In this document: piece by piece, positions 1 to 6,579 of the stretch
Layout of the letters: each line of letters begins with the position of its first letter
How positions within the stretch are numbered: the first letter of the stretch is position 1
Assembly (NCBI GenBank): GCA_943326975.2
Contig: CALPVI020000063.1
Location: 1 to 8,141 of the forward strand
Origin: Actinomyces viscosus
Lineage (GTDB): Bacteria > Bacteroidota > Bacteroidia > Flavobacteriales_D > Crocinitomicaceae
Reading direction: 5' to 3'
Length of the DNA: 8,141 bases
Program-made: the position numbers and the translations under genes
The notes under the pieces: generated by a model
What the model was told of the DNA's origin: nothing
Database searches by the model: none
The model's input: the letters and a program-made list of their open reading frames with translations, nothing else

Positions 1-200
1 CGACAGTTCAGAATGGAACGACAGCTGATTTGATTTTTAGTTTCGATAAAATCATTGCTTATATTTCGCAATTTGTTACCTTAAAAATCGGGGATTTAAT
101 TTACACAGGAACACCTGCAGGCGTTGGTCCAATTGAGATTGGTGATAAATTAGAAGGATTTATTGGTGATAAAAAAATGTATAGTTTAAATGTGAAATAG
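1..200 (+). CDS. Fumarylacetoacetate hydrolase family protein, C-terminal fragment
   Basis: This is the 3' end of a gene that begins outside the window. The open frame starts at base 3 and gives 65 residues ending at the TAG at 198-200. The fragment carries the family signature near its C-terminus: an NGTTADLIFSFDKII segment, then GDLIYTGTPAGVGPI, then a GDKLEG turn. Members of the FAH fold use a divalent metal to hydrolyse or isomerise acyl-pyruvate-type compounds (fumarylacetoacetate, acylpyruvates, homoprotocatechuate intermediates) in the cytoplasm. Small bacterial members of about 200-220 residues are often acylpyruvases. The substrate cannot be told here because the metal-binding and substrate-selecting N-terminal part is missing. 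It converges on the minus-strand glycan unit with only 55 bases between the two stop codons. The family call is firm; any specific name would be a guess. Confidence 0.88.
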   Translation, partial: TVQNGTTADLIFSFDKIIAYISQFVTLKIGDLIYTGTPAGVGPIEIGDKLEGFIGDKKMYSLNVK

Positions 201-260
201 GTTGAGGCATAAGCTTAGATTGAGGTTGAGATTAAGATTTATGCTGAGATTTTGATTATT
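201..260. repeat. Degenerate hexanucleotide tandem array, consensus RTTGAG
   Basis: Read in steps of six from base 201, immediately after the upstream stop codon, the sequence is GTTGAG, GCATAA, GCTTAG, ATTGAG, GTTGAG, ATTAAG, ATTTAT, GCTGAG, ATTTTG, ATTATT. Units 1, 4 and 5 match RTTGAG exactly, and most others differ at one or two positions. The array fills the whole gap between two convergent genes and runs about five bases into the 3' end of the minus-strand gene. It is non-coding on both strands as far as I can see. The periodicity is seen directly. Its origin (slippage, a dispersed family, or a structured 3' end) is not known. Confidence 0.6.
207..244. terminator. Imperfect hairpin between convergent genes, possible weak bidirectional terminator
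   Basis: GCATAA at 207-212 pairs with TTATGC at 239-244, and CTTA at 214-217 pairs with TAAG at 233-236. G213 and T238 can form a wobble pair and A237 is bulged, leaving a loop of about 15 bases. The hairpin lies inside the hexamer array, between the two convergent stop codons, where a shared terminator would be expected. The stem is AT-rich with few G-C pairs, and no clean T-run follows on either strand, so termination is only a possibility. Confidence 0.3.
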
Positions 261-1650
261 TACCTTTTGCTTTTATTACAATTAATATTGTATATAACAT
301 TATCTTGAAGTCAAGAGCTAGTGTTCTATTTTTCAAATACAATAAATCGTATTTCATTCTATCCAGCATCTGCTCTACGTTTTCAGCGTATCCGTACTTC
401 ACTTGCCCCCAAGAAGTAATACCTGGACGAACTTTTGTTAAATGTAAATATTGAGGTTCAATTTTAACAATTTGATCTATAAAAAACTGTCTTTCAGGTC
501 TTGGACCAACAAGTGACATCTCCCCTTTTAAAACATTGAAAAACTGAGGGAATTCATCCAAACGCAATTTCCTCATGTACCTTCCAATTTTTGTTATACG
601 TGGATCATTGGATGAGGATAATTGAGGCCCAGCTTTTTCAGCATCAACATACATGGTTCTAAATTTAATAATTTTAAATGTTGAACCATGCAAACCGATT
701 CTATCCTGTTTGAATAATACAGGACCTGTTGAAGTCATTTTAACAATGATACCTAGAACTATATATAATGGAATCAAGACAATTATTGAAATTATTGAAA
801 CAACAATATCTATGATTCTTTTCATTATTTTTTGACCTACCGGCATTTCATCAGAATTCACCTCAAATAACAATGCTCCAAAAAGGTTGTTCATTTTAAC
901 TGAACCTGACAAAATATCATACATATCAGGTGAAATCTTTATTTTCACATCTCTTCCTTCAATTCTAGATATAATTGATCTTAATCGATCATGATTAGTA
1001 GTTTCTAAAGCAATTATCACCTCTTCAATTTTATGCTCACGCAAAATACTTTCTAAATTCTCTGCATGACCTAAATAAGGAATTTTATCTTCTAACAATC
1101 TATCTACACCGTTTAAATTGATAAAACCTACGAAATGATTTCCAATACCTTTTGGTAAATTAACTATCTCATTATAGATTGAGACAGCTTTATCGCTTCC
1201 ACCAATAATTACTGTTCTAAAACCACTTTTATTTTGATGAATTCGATTTACAATAATTGAAACAAAAATCAATCTTGAAAAAAAAGTGAGCGTAAAATGT
1301 ATTGTAAACAAAACAAACAAAGAAGTGTAATAGGTTTTATAGGTCTTTATATCATCATCTAATAATAGTAGAAAAAAAACTATTAATGCTCCAATCAAAG
1401 AACTCAAAAATGTAATATTAAAAACCTTTAATCTGTATAAACGCTTAACATCATGATAAGTACCTTGTAATAAATAAATAAACAACCAAAGTAAAGGCAC
1501 TAATAATAATCCAAAATAAAAAGATTCATTTATTGTAAACGTCACTTTTTCTATCGAGACTTTTCTATAATAGAAAAATATACCCCATGTCAACAAGGCG
1601 AAAATCCAATCAATTAATATTAAAAAAGTTGTGACGAAATTTTTTTTCAT
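256..1650 (-). CDS. Polyisoprenyl-phosphate hexose-1-phosphate transferase (WbaP/WcaJ type)
   Basis: This 464-residue inner-membrane enzyme should transfer a sugar-1-phosphate from a UDP-sugar to undecaprenyl phosphate, the first step of an exopolysaccharide, capsule, O-antigen or protein-linked glycan. Hydrophobic helices lie near residues 6-27, 45-63, 78-97 and 107-133. A Rossmann-like CoA-binding-type domain follows, starting at VIIGGSDKA (about 147-155). A further membrane segment (about 280-303) leads into the bacterial sugar transferase domain. That domain shows KFRTMY (329-334), the Asp-Glu pair D365-E366 in RLDEFPQF, which corresponds to the catalytic dyad of PglC-type enzymes, then SLVGPRPE (379-386) and VRPGITSWGQV (408-418). 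Length and order fit the large PHPT class and all key residues are present. It is the last gene of the minus-strand unit, three bases after the lipoprotein gene. The transferred sugar cannot be read from sequence, and no flippase, polymerase or other glycosyltransferase lies in the window. Confidence 0.93.
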   Translation of the reverse strand: MKKNFVTTFLILIDWIFALLTWGIFFYYRKVSIEKVTFTINESFYFGLLLVPLLWLFIYLLQGTYHDVKRLYRLKVFNITFLSSLIGALIVFFLLLLDDDIKTYKTYYTSLFVLFTIHFTLTFFSRLIFVSIIVNRIHQNKSGFRTVIIGGSDKAVSIYNEIVNLPKGIGNHFVGFINLNGVDRLLEDKIPYLGHAENLESILREHKIEEVIIALETTNHDRLRSIISRIEGRDVKIKISPDMYDILSGSVKMNNLFGALLFEVNSDEMPVGQKIMKRIIDIVVSIISIIVLIPLYIVLGIIVKMTSTGPVLFKQDRIGLHGSTFKIIKFRTMYVDAEKAGPQLSSSNDPRITKIGRYMRKLRLDEFPQFFNVLKGEMSLVGPRPERQFFIDQIVKIEPQYLHLTKVRPGITSWGQVKYGYAENVEQMLDRMKYDLLYLKNRTLALDFKIMLYTILIVIKAKGK

Positions 1651-1653
1651 TGA

Positions 1654-2514
1654 TTAATACACTATTTTGATATTATCAATGTAAATATCACTTGTTGCTA
1701 AACTTGAGTCAAAAAGTGAATATAATGAAATCTTATAGGTAGTTGCATTGGTTGAATAAGAAACGATTTCTTTTAAAGAAATATAAATCTTTTTCCACTT
1801 AACATCACTTTCAGCTTGCGCATTTAAACGAATATTAGCGTTATTTGTCGAACTTCCATCAGGTAATATCGACACAACACCCGTTGTCAAACTATTCGTA
1901 TTATAATAATCAATTTCTAAATAAACATCATACCCTTTTGATAATGCTAAAGGCACATTTGTATAAGCTAAAAACAATGAGTCTGATTTATTCATACTGA
2001 TACGACCACAAGGTCCCCATTTCAAAATAGGCGCTGAATTATCAATTACCATATGAGCTGTATTATTCACATCTTCATCTATTTTAATTGCTGGATCCCC
2101 AAAATCTTCTTTCCAAAATTTAGTAGCAGCGAAATATTTGGTAACAGGATTAATTGTTGTTACTTGATTTTTATTCAAGGTTACATTTACACTATACGTT
2201 TCCGTGAATGGATATACTTTTTTTGTTGCAGAAATACCATTATCAAGAATCGTAGGTAACAATTTGATGTTTACATTTCCCGTTTTCAATACCGGTATTT
2301 TAAATGGCACTTCAAAAACTCCTAATAATTCACCATCAACATATACCCATGCATTATTAAAATTATGTGTTAATTCTCCTGCAATTCCTGGAGTTGCATT
2401 TGAATTTTCAATCAACGTCCATTCATTCACTTCCAACCATGATGGGTCAGGATTATTTTTCACACACGATGAAAAGAGAAACAATGATAAAGTAAACGCA
2501 ATTAAATATCTCAT
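1654..2514 (-). CDS. Putative lipoprotein with PEGA-like segment and beta-rich C-terminal domain, function unknown
   Basis: I do not recognise a characterised homologue for this 286-residue protein. It begins with a short lipoprotein signal: positively charged start, hydrophobic residues 4-14, and a lipobox-like LFSSC with Cys17 as the lipidated residue. No acidic surface-export signal follows directly (the next residues are VKNNPDP), so the leaflet and membrane are uncertain. Residues about 50-115 (AWVYVDGELLGVFEVPFKIP onward) resemble a PEGA-type or carrier beta-sandwich. Residues about 130-286 form a second beta-rich region ending in a DIYIDNIKIVY strand, a style common in galactose-binding-like (jelly-roll) folds. 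Both assignments are inference from pattern. The gene sits 34 bases after the oxidoreductase gene and 3 bases before the PHPT gene, so co-expression with glycan synthesis is likely. Confidence is high that it is a real exported gene and low on role. Confidence 0.85.
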   Translation of the reverse strand: MRYLIAFTLSLFLFSSCVKNNPDPSWLEVNEWTLIENSNATPGIAGELTHNFNNAWVYVDGELLGVFEVPFKIPVLKTGNVNIKLLPTILDNGISATKKVYPFTETYSVNVTLNKNQVTTINPVTKYFAATKFWKEDFGDPAIKIDEDVNNTAHMVIDNSAPILKWGPCGRISMNKSDSLFLAYTNVPLALSKGYDVYLEIDYYNTNSLTTGVVSILPDGSSTNNANIRLNAQAESDVKWKKIYISLKEIVSYSTNATTYKISLYSLFDSSLATSDIYIDNIKIVY

Positions 2515-2548
2515 ATTAGTAATAATTACAAAGAAACGTTAAAATTGA

Positions 2549-3547
2549 TTAATTATTGTCTCCTAATAAAATTGGAGATAAATTTATTTTGTCTACTATT
2601 TTTTGAGCAATATCTAATGCATTATAACCATCTAATATTGAAACAATTGGAACTGTATCATTTACAACTGACTCATAAAAAGTTCTTAATTCCTCTTTGA
2701 TTGCATTTATTGGTTCTATTTCTGGTTTATCGAAATAGATTTTTTTGGATGGTTTACCTTCTCCTAAATCAAGTACTAAATCAAAAGGATCTACAGCTCC
2801 TTCGACATTGTTCATTTTAACAATTTCCAATTCTTTAGAAAGAAAATCTACACTTATATAGGCATCTTTTTGAAAGAATCGTGATTTCCTCATGTTCTTC
2901 AATGATATTCTACTTGCTGTTAAATTTGCCACACAGCCGTTATCAAATTCAATCCTTGCATTCGTAATATCTGGTGTATCGCTTACAACAGCAACACCTG
3001 AAGCTGAAATTCTTTTCACGCCCGATTTTACAACACTTAATATGATATCAATATCATGTATCATTAGATCCAATACAACCGAAACATCTGTCCCTCTTGG
3101 GTTGAATTGAGCTAACCGATGTGTTTCTATAAACATCGGTTTATTAAACGATTTTAAACTTGCTTTAAAAGCCGGATTGAAACGCTCAACATGTCCGACT
3201 TGCACTTTAACATTCGCTTCTTGAGCAAGATTGATTAATATTTTGGCTTCCTCTACTGTATGTGTAATTGGTTTTTCAATAAAAACATGTTTGCTTTTTC
3301 TAATTGCTGCCGATGCACAATCAAAATGGCTTATCGTTGGTGTTACAATATCAATACAATCAACTAAATTGAATAATTCTTCTTTTGTTTCAAAGCGCTT
3401 TACTCCAAATTTCTTTTCTACAAAAGCAGCATTTTCATCATTCGGATCATAAAAACCTACTAATTCAAATTGTTCTGTCAATTCTAATAGTAATTCAATA
3501 TGTATTTTCCCTATATGACCAACACCTAAAACTCCAATTTTTAACAT
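2549..3547 (-). CDS. Gfo/Idh/MocA family NAD(P)-dependent oxidoreductase
   Basis: This 332-residue cytoplasmic protein has the two-domain Gfo/Idh/MocA layout. The N-terminal Rossmann domain opens with GVLGVGHIGKIH (5-16, a GxGxxG nucleotide-binding loop). It carries the family EKP motif at 91-93, where Lys92 is the usual catalytic-region lysine, followed by VGHVERFNP (117-125). The C-terminal sheet domain contains DLMIHDIDI (160-168), where His164-Asp165 match the conserved catalytic pair. Family members oxidise or reduce sugars, nucleotide sugars and inositols. The GHVERFNPA signature resembles members annotated as UDP-N-acetylglucosamine 3-dehydrogenases, and a UDP-sugar substrate would fit the downstream PHPT, but this is inference. 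It is the first gene of the minus-strand unit. The ATG at 3547 starts exactly at the expected MLKIGVLG, and a -7-like box lies just upstream. Confidence 0.92.
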   Translation of the reverse strand: MLKIGVLGVGHIGKIHIELLLELTEQFELVGFYDPNDENAAFVEKKFGVKRFETKEELFNLVDCIDIVTPTISHFDCASAAIRKSKHVFIEKPITHTVEEAKILINLAQEANVKVQVGHVERFNPAFKASLKSFNKPMFIETHRLAQFNPRGTDVSVVLDLMIHDIDIILSVVKSGVKRISASGVAVVSDTPDITNARIEFDNGCVANLTASRISLKNMRKSRFFQKDAYISVDFLSKELEIVKMNNVEGAVDPFDLVLDLGEGKPSKKIYFDKPEIEPINAIKEELRTFYESVVNDTVPIVSILDGYNALDIAQKIVDKINLSPILLGDNN

Positions 3548-3563
3548 TGCTTGTTATTTTTTA

Positions 3564-3571
3564 CAAAATTA
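3564..3571 (-). promoter_or_regulatory. Candidate -7 box (TAATTTTG) for the minus-strand unit
   Basis: On the minus strand this reads TAATTTTG, an exact match to the Bacteroidota TAnnTTTG element. It lies 16 bases before the ATG at 3547, so a start site about 6-7 bases downstream would leave a very short leader. I see no convincing -33 TTTG at the usual distance. Being AT-rich, it could be a chance match. Confidence 0.4.
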
Positions 3572-3705
3572 ATCTTCATAATCATACATTCTGCTTCGTA
3601 AGGTTTGACTTATCAACAATCAATCCTCAAAAAAGTGATTGAAACGCAATTATTAAAGTTCATTTTTCGATTTATCTTTTCTAGTTCATTTTCAATGCTT
3701 TTCAG

Positions 3706-3730
3706 AGAAAAAAACAAAAAAAACAAAAAA
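3706..3730 (+). promoter_or_regulatory. A-tract upstream of tRNA-His, UP-element-like
   Basis: A nearly pure A stretch interrupted by single C residues (A-tracts of 6-8) lies about 50-75 bases before the expected tRNA start site. That is where curved or UP-type upstream DNA boosts stable-RNA promoters. The position is suggestive, but the surrounding region is AT-rich throughout. Confidence 0.3.
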
Positions 3731-3767
3731 TATTTCACTTTTATAGCTCTATAAAGCGAATTTTATA

Positions 3768-3775
3768 TATATTTG
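3768..3775 (+). promoter_or_regulatory. Candidate -7 box (TATATTTG) of the tRNA-His promoter
   Basis: This is an exact match to TAnnTTTG, placed 12 bases before the first tRNA base, which suits a start site near 3780-3782. No good TTTG lies at -33. That position is instead occupied by the near-palindrome TTATAG-CT-CTATAA (3741-3754). Confidence 0.55.
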
Positions 3776-3787
3776 CGCTCGAATTAC

Positions 3788-3862
<75 letters not shown>

Positions 3863-3863
3863 C

Positions 3864-3896
3864 AAAAAGGTCAAGCATTATGTTTGACCTTTTTTT
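3864..3896 (+). terminator. Intrinsic terminator after tRNA-His
   Basis: A perfect 11-bp inverted repeat (AAAAAGGTCAA at 3864-3874, TTGACCTTTTT at 3884-3894) is extended by a G-T and a C-G pair to 13 bp. The loop is ATTAT, and a run of seven T ends at 3896. It begins two bases after the mature tRNA end. It should stop the tRNA transcript, so prfC needs its own promoter. Confidence 0.88.
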
Positions 3897-3935
3897 GTTG
3901 TATAAAACGCAAGGAAAAGATTCACTTTTTTAACT

Positions 3936-3943
3936 TATCTTTG
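3936..3943 (+). promoter_or_regulatory. Candidate -7 box (TATCTTTG) for prfC and downstream genes
   Basis: This is an exact TAnnTTTG match between the tRNA terminator and prfC. The predicted start site near 3950 would give a leader of about 20 bases to the ATG at 3970, but none for the in-frame TTG at 3952. That supports the ATG start. The -33 region is not convincing. Confidence 0.5.
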
Positions 3944-3969
3944 CCCACAATTTGAAGCAAACATTACAG

Positions 3970-5565
3970 ATGAAAAACGCAGAAGCAATAGAAAAAAGAA
4001 GAACATTTGGTATTATTTCTCACCCTGATGCTGGTAAAACAACTTTGACTGAAAAGTTACTTTTATTCGGTGGAGCAATCCAAACAGCTGGTGCGGTAAA
4101 AAATAACAAAATCAAAAAAACTGCTACTTCGGATTTTATGGAAATTGAGAAACAAAGAGGTATCTCAGTTGCAACTTCTGTGATGGCTTTTGAATACGCT
4201 GGAAAGCAAGTTAACATTTTAGACACACCGGGTCACAAGGATTTTGCTGAGGACACATTCAGAACCTTGACTGCTGTGGATAGCGTTATCTTGGTAATCG
4301 ATAGTGCAAATGGTGTTGAGGATCAAACGAAAAAGTTGATGGAAGTTTGTCGAATGAGAAAAACTCCAGTAATTATTTTCATCAACAAAATGGACCGTGA
4401 AGGTAAGTATACATTTGATTTATTAGATGAATTAGAAAATACTTTAGATATTAAAGTTAGACCTTTGACTTGGCCGATTGGAATGGGTGATCGTTTTAAA
4501 GGTGTTTACAACATTTATCAAAAAGGATTAAACCTTTTCCAAGCAAATAAAACGAAAATCTCAACAGATGTTGTTGAAATATCAGATATTAATTCTCCTG
4601 AATTAGATGAAATTGTTGGTGAAAACCCTGCAAATGAATTAAGAGAGGAATTAGAAATTGTTGAAGGTGTTTATGATGCTTTTAACAGAGAAGCTTATTT
4701 AGCGGGAGATGTTGCTCCTGTTTTCTTTGGTTCAGCTGTAAACAATTTTGGTGTAAAAGAACTTTTAGATACCTTCTGTGAAATTTCACCTTCGCCAAGA
4801 GGAAGAGAAACTGATTTACGTTTCATCAATCCTTCTGATGATAAATTTTCCGGATTTGTATTTAAAATTCACGCGAACTTAGATCCAAAACATAGAGATC
4901 GTATTGCTTTCTTGAGAATTGTTTCTGGTAAATTTGAACGTAATACATTTTACAACCACGTTCGTTTAGAGAAGAAAATAAAATTCCCTAATCCAACATC
5001 ATTTATGGCGCAAGATAAAAGCGTTATCGATGAAGCTTTTCCTGGAGATGTAATTGGTTTATATGATACTGGAACGTTTAAAATTGGGGATACATTAAAC
5101 GAAGGAGAAAACTTCATGTTTAAAGGGATTCCAAGTTTCTCTCCTGAGATTTTCCAAGAATTAGAGAATTTAGACCCTTTAAAATCGAAACAGTTAGAAA
5201 AAGGAATTCGACAATTAATGGATGAAGGGGTAGCTCAGCTATTTATTCAACAACCTGGAAATAGAAAAATAGTAGGTACAGTTGGACAATTACAGTTTGA
5301 GGTAATTTCTTATCGATTAGAACATGAATATGGAGCTAATTGTCGTTTTATCCCTAAAAACTATTACAAAGCTTGTTGGATAACAACAGATAACAAAGAA
5401 CAATTAGAACAGTTTGTGCGTTCAAAATCTAACTCTTTAGCAAAAGATAAGGATGATAACTTGGTTTTCTTAGCAGAAACAACTTTCTTGCTAACAATGG
5501 CAGAACAAGATTATCCTGATATAACATTCCATAAAACTTCTGAATTTAAATTAGAAAAAGCATAA
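3970..5565 (+). CDS. prfC: Peptide chain release factor 3 (RF3)
   Basis: RF3 is a translational GTPase that recycles class-1 release factors RF1/RF2 from the ribosome after peptide release and takes part in post-peptidyl-transfer quality control. The protein is 531 residues from the ATG at 3970, close to the 529 of E. coli RF3. GTPase motifs are intact: the P-loop HPDAGKTT (18-25), switch I region EKQRGISVATS, DTPGH (85-89) and NKMD (139-142). The RF3-typical stretches TWPIGMGDRFKGVYN, GNFGV-like NNFGVKELLD, FKIHANLDPKHRDR and PGDVIGLYDTG follow, then the C-terminal domain with VGTVGQLQFEV. An in-frame TTG 18 bases upstream would add MKQTLQ. I reject it because family alignment and promoter position both favour the ATG. 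No Shine-Dalgarno is visible, which is normal in this phylum. It heads the plus-strand cluster and overlaps the next gene by one base. Confidence 0.97.
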   Translation: MKNAEAIEKRRTFGIISHPDAGKTTLTEKLLLFGGAIQTAGAVKNNKIKKTATSDFMEIEKQRGISVATSVMAFEYAGKQVNILDTPGHKDFAEDTFRTLTAVDSVILVIDSANGVEDQTKKLMEVCRMRKTPVIIFINKMDREGKYTFDLLDELENTLDIKVRPLTWPIGMGDRFKGVYNIYQKGLNLFQANKTKISTDVVEISDINSPELDEIVGENPANELREELEIVEGVYDAFNREAYLAGDVAPVFFGSAVNNFGVKELLDTFCEISPSPRGRETDLRFINPSDDKFSGFVFKIHANLDPKHRDRIAFLRIVSGKFERNTFYNHVRLEKKIKFPNPTSFMAQDKSVIDEAFPGDVIGLYDTGTFKIGDTLNEGENFMFKGIPSFSPEIFQELENLDPLKSKQLEKGIRQLMDEGVAQLFIQQPGNRKIVGTVGQLQFEVISYRLEHEYGANCRFIPKNYYKACWITTDNKEQLEQFVRSKSNSLAKDKDDNLVFLAETTFLLTMAEQDYPDITFHKTSEFKLEKA

Positions 5566-5852
5566 TGGAACCAACATCAAACATGAAAAGATTAAGATTC
5601 TTAGCGATTGCTGAAGGGATTTCTTATTTATCTTTTTTCATCACTGTACCATTAAAACGAATTTACGGTATCGAAGAACCAAATTATTTTGTTGGGATGG
5701 CGCATGGTATTTTATTCATTGCTTATATACTACTTTGCCTAATTGTAGCCAAAGAGTACAAATGGAATTTTAAAACATTATTTTTTGCAGGAATAGCTTC
5801 ATTAATTCCTTTTGGAACATTTGTAGCAGATGCAAAAATTTTCAAAAAATAG
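5565..5852 (+). CDS. DUF3817 family small integral membrane protein
   Basis: This 95-residue protein has three hydrophobic segments (about 9-25, 40-62 and 68-88). The N-terminal motif LRFLAIAEGISYL, then PLKRIYG, then a VGMAHGILFIAYILL segment, match the DUF3817 pattern: an AEG motif in the first helix and an H-G pair in the second. The fold is predicted to be a small membrane bundle. No biochemical role is established for the family. The start ATG overlaps the prfC stop in TAATG, so translational coupling is likely. A second in-frame ATG at 5583 (MKRLRFL) is an equally plausible start and would remove six residues. It ends 7 bases before the comB homologue. The family call is by motif resemblance. 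Confidence 0.85.
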   Translation: MEPTSNMKRLRFLAIAEGISYLSFFITVPLKRIYGIEEPNYFVGMAHGILFIAYILLCLIVAKEYKWNFKTLFFAGIASLIPFGTFVADAKIFKK

Positions 5853-5859
5853 AAATTAA

Positions 5860-6579
5860 ATGGATACAAGAAAACACGTTGAGGTGTGTTTTACACCTGG
5901 AGAATATGCTTATTACAAAGATGAATTTGAAATTGTTGTTGTCATTGATGTACTAAGAGCTACTTCTGCAATTTGTGCTGCATTTGACAATGGAATTAAA
6001 TCAATCATCCCCGTACCTACTGTCGAAGAAGCACGTGAATACCAAGCAAAAGGCTTTTTAGTTGGCGCTGAAAGAAAAGGTCAAATTGTAGAAGGTTTTG
6101 ATTTCGGAAACTCCCCTTTTAGCTATATGCGAGAAGATTTTAAAGGACAAGAAGTTGTACTTTCTACAACAAATGGGACGAAATCATTAGATGTTGCAAA
6201 AGATGCAGAAACAGTTGTTGTTGGATCATTTTTGAACCTAAGCGCATTATCAAATTGGTTATCCTTACAAAACAAAAATGTGTTGTGTTTGTGTTCAGGT
6301 TGGCAAGATAAATTTAATTTAGAAGATACGATTTGTGCAGGTGCAATTTCAGACTTTTTAATTAATACTGGAAATTTCACTTCAGATGAAGATTCTTCTA
6401 TCGCTGCAAAATATCTTTATTTATCCGCAAAAGATAATTATTTGGGATATTTAAAATCAAGTTCACACAGAAGGAGATTGAAAAACTTAAATTTAAACGA
6501 AGACATAAAATATTGTTTAACTCCTAATCAAACGGACGTCATTCCGATTTTAAAAGATGGCAAATTGGTTAAGTTATAA
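5860..6579 (+). CDS. comB: Probable 2-phosphosulfolactate phosphatase (ComB family)
   Basis: ComB is a Mg-dependent acid phosphatase that converts (R)-2-phospho-3-sulfolactate to sulfolactate. The reaction was defined in coenzyme M synthesis of methanogens, but homologues occur widely in bacteria that lack that cofactor. The 239-residue protein is of usual length and carries the family blocks in order: VVVIDVLRATSAI (26-38), VGAERKG (68-74), GFDFGNSP (79-86), LSTTNGTKSL (101-110), VGSFLNLSAL (121-130), CSGWQ (145-149) and NLEDTICAGA (153-162). A basic HRRRL (203-207) and YCLTPNQTDVIPIL complete the C-terminus. Family membership is firm. The actual substrate in this organism is not, since no comA, comC or comDE partner is in the window. 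Its last 23 bases overlap the start of the next gene. Confidence 0.9.
   Translation: MDTRKHVEVCFTPGEYAYYKDEFEIVVVIDVLRATSAICAAFDNGIKSIIPVPTVEEAREYQAKGFLVGAERKGQIVEGFDFGNSPFSYMREDFKGQEVVLSTTNGTKSLDVAKDAETVVVGSFLNLSALSNWLSLQNKNVLCLCSGWQDKFNLEDTICAGAISDFLINTGNFTSDEDSSIAAKYLYLSAKDNYLGYLKSSSHRRRLKNLNLNEDIKYCLTPNQTDVIPILKDGKLVKL

Noticed and set aside
201..260. Possible CRISPR-type or integron-like repeat
   Set aside because: The units are only six bases, adjacent and degenerate, with no spacers or associated genes.
653..835. Open frame of 60 codons on the plus strand
   Set aside because: It is antisense to the well-supported sugar transferase gene and has no recognisable motif.
2053..2542. Two overlapping plus-strand open frames opposite the lipoprotein gene
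   Set aside because: The minus-strand gene has a signal peptide, lipobox and operon spacing. The opposite frames look like translations of AT-rich antisense.
3385..3642. Open frame of 85 codons crossing into the intergenic region upstream of the oxidoreductase gene
   Set aside because: Mostly antisense to the conserved Rossmann domain. It crosses the predicted minus-strand promoter and has no motif.
3617..3642. TCAATC...GATTGA inverted repeat in the intergenic region
   Set aside because: Only six base pairs, AT-rich and unrelated to any promoter or gene end; expected by chance.
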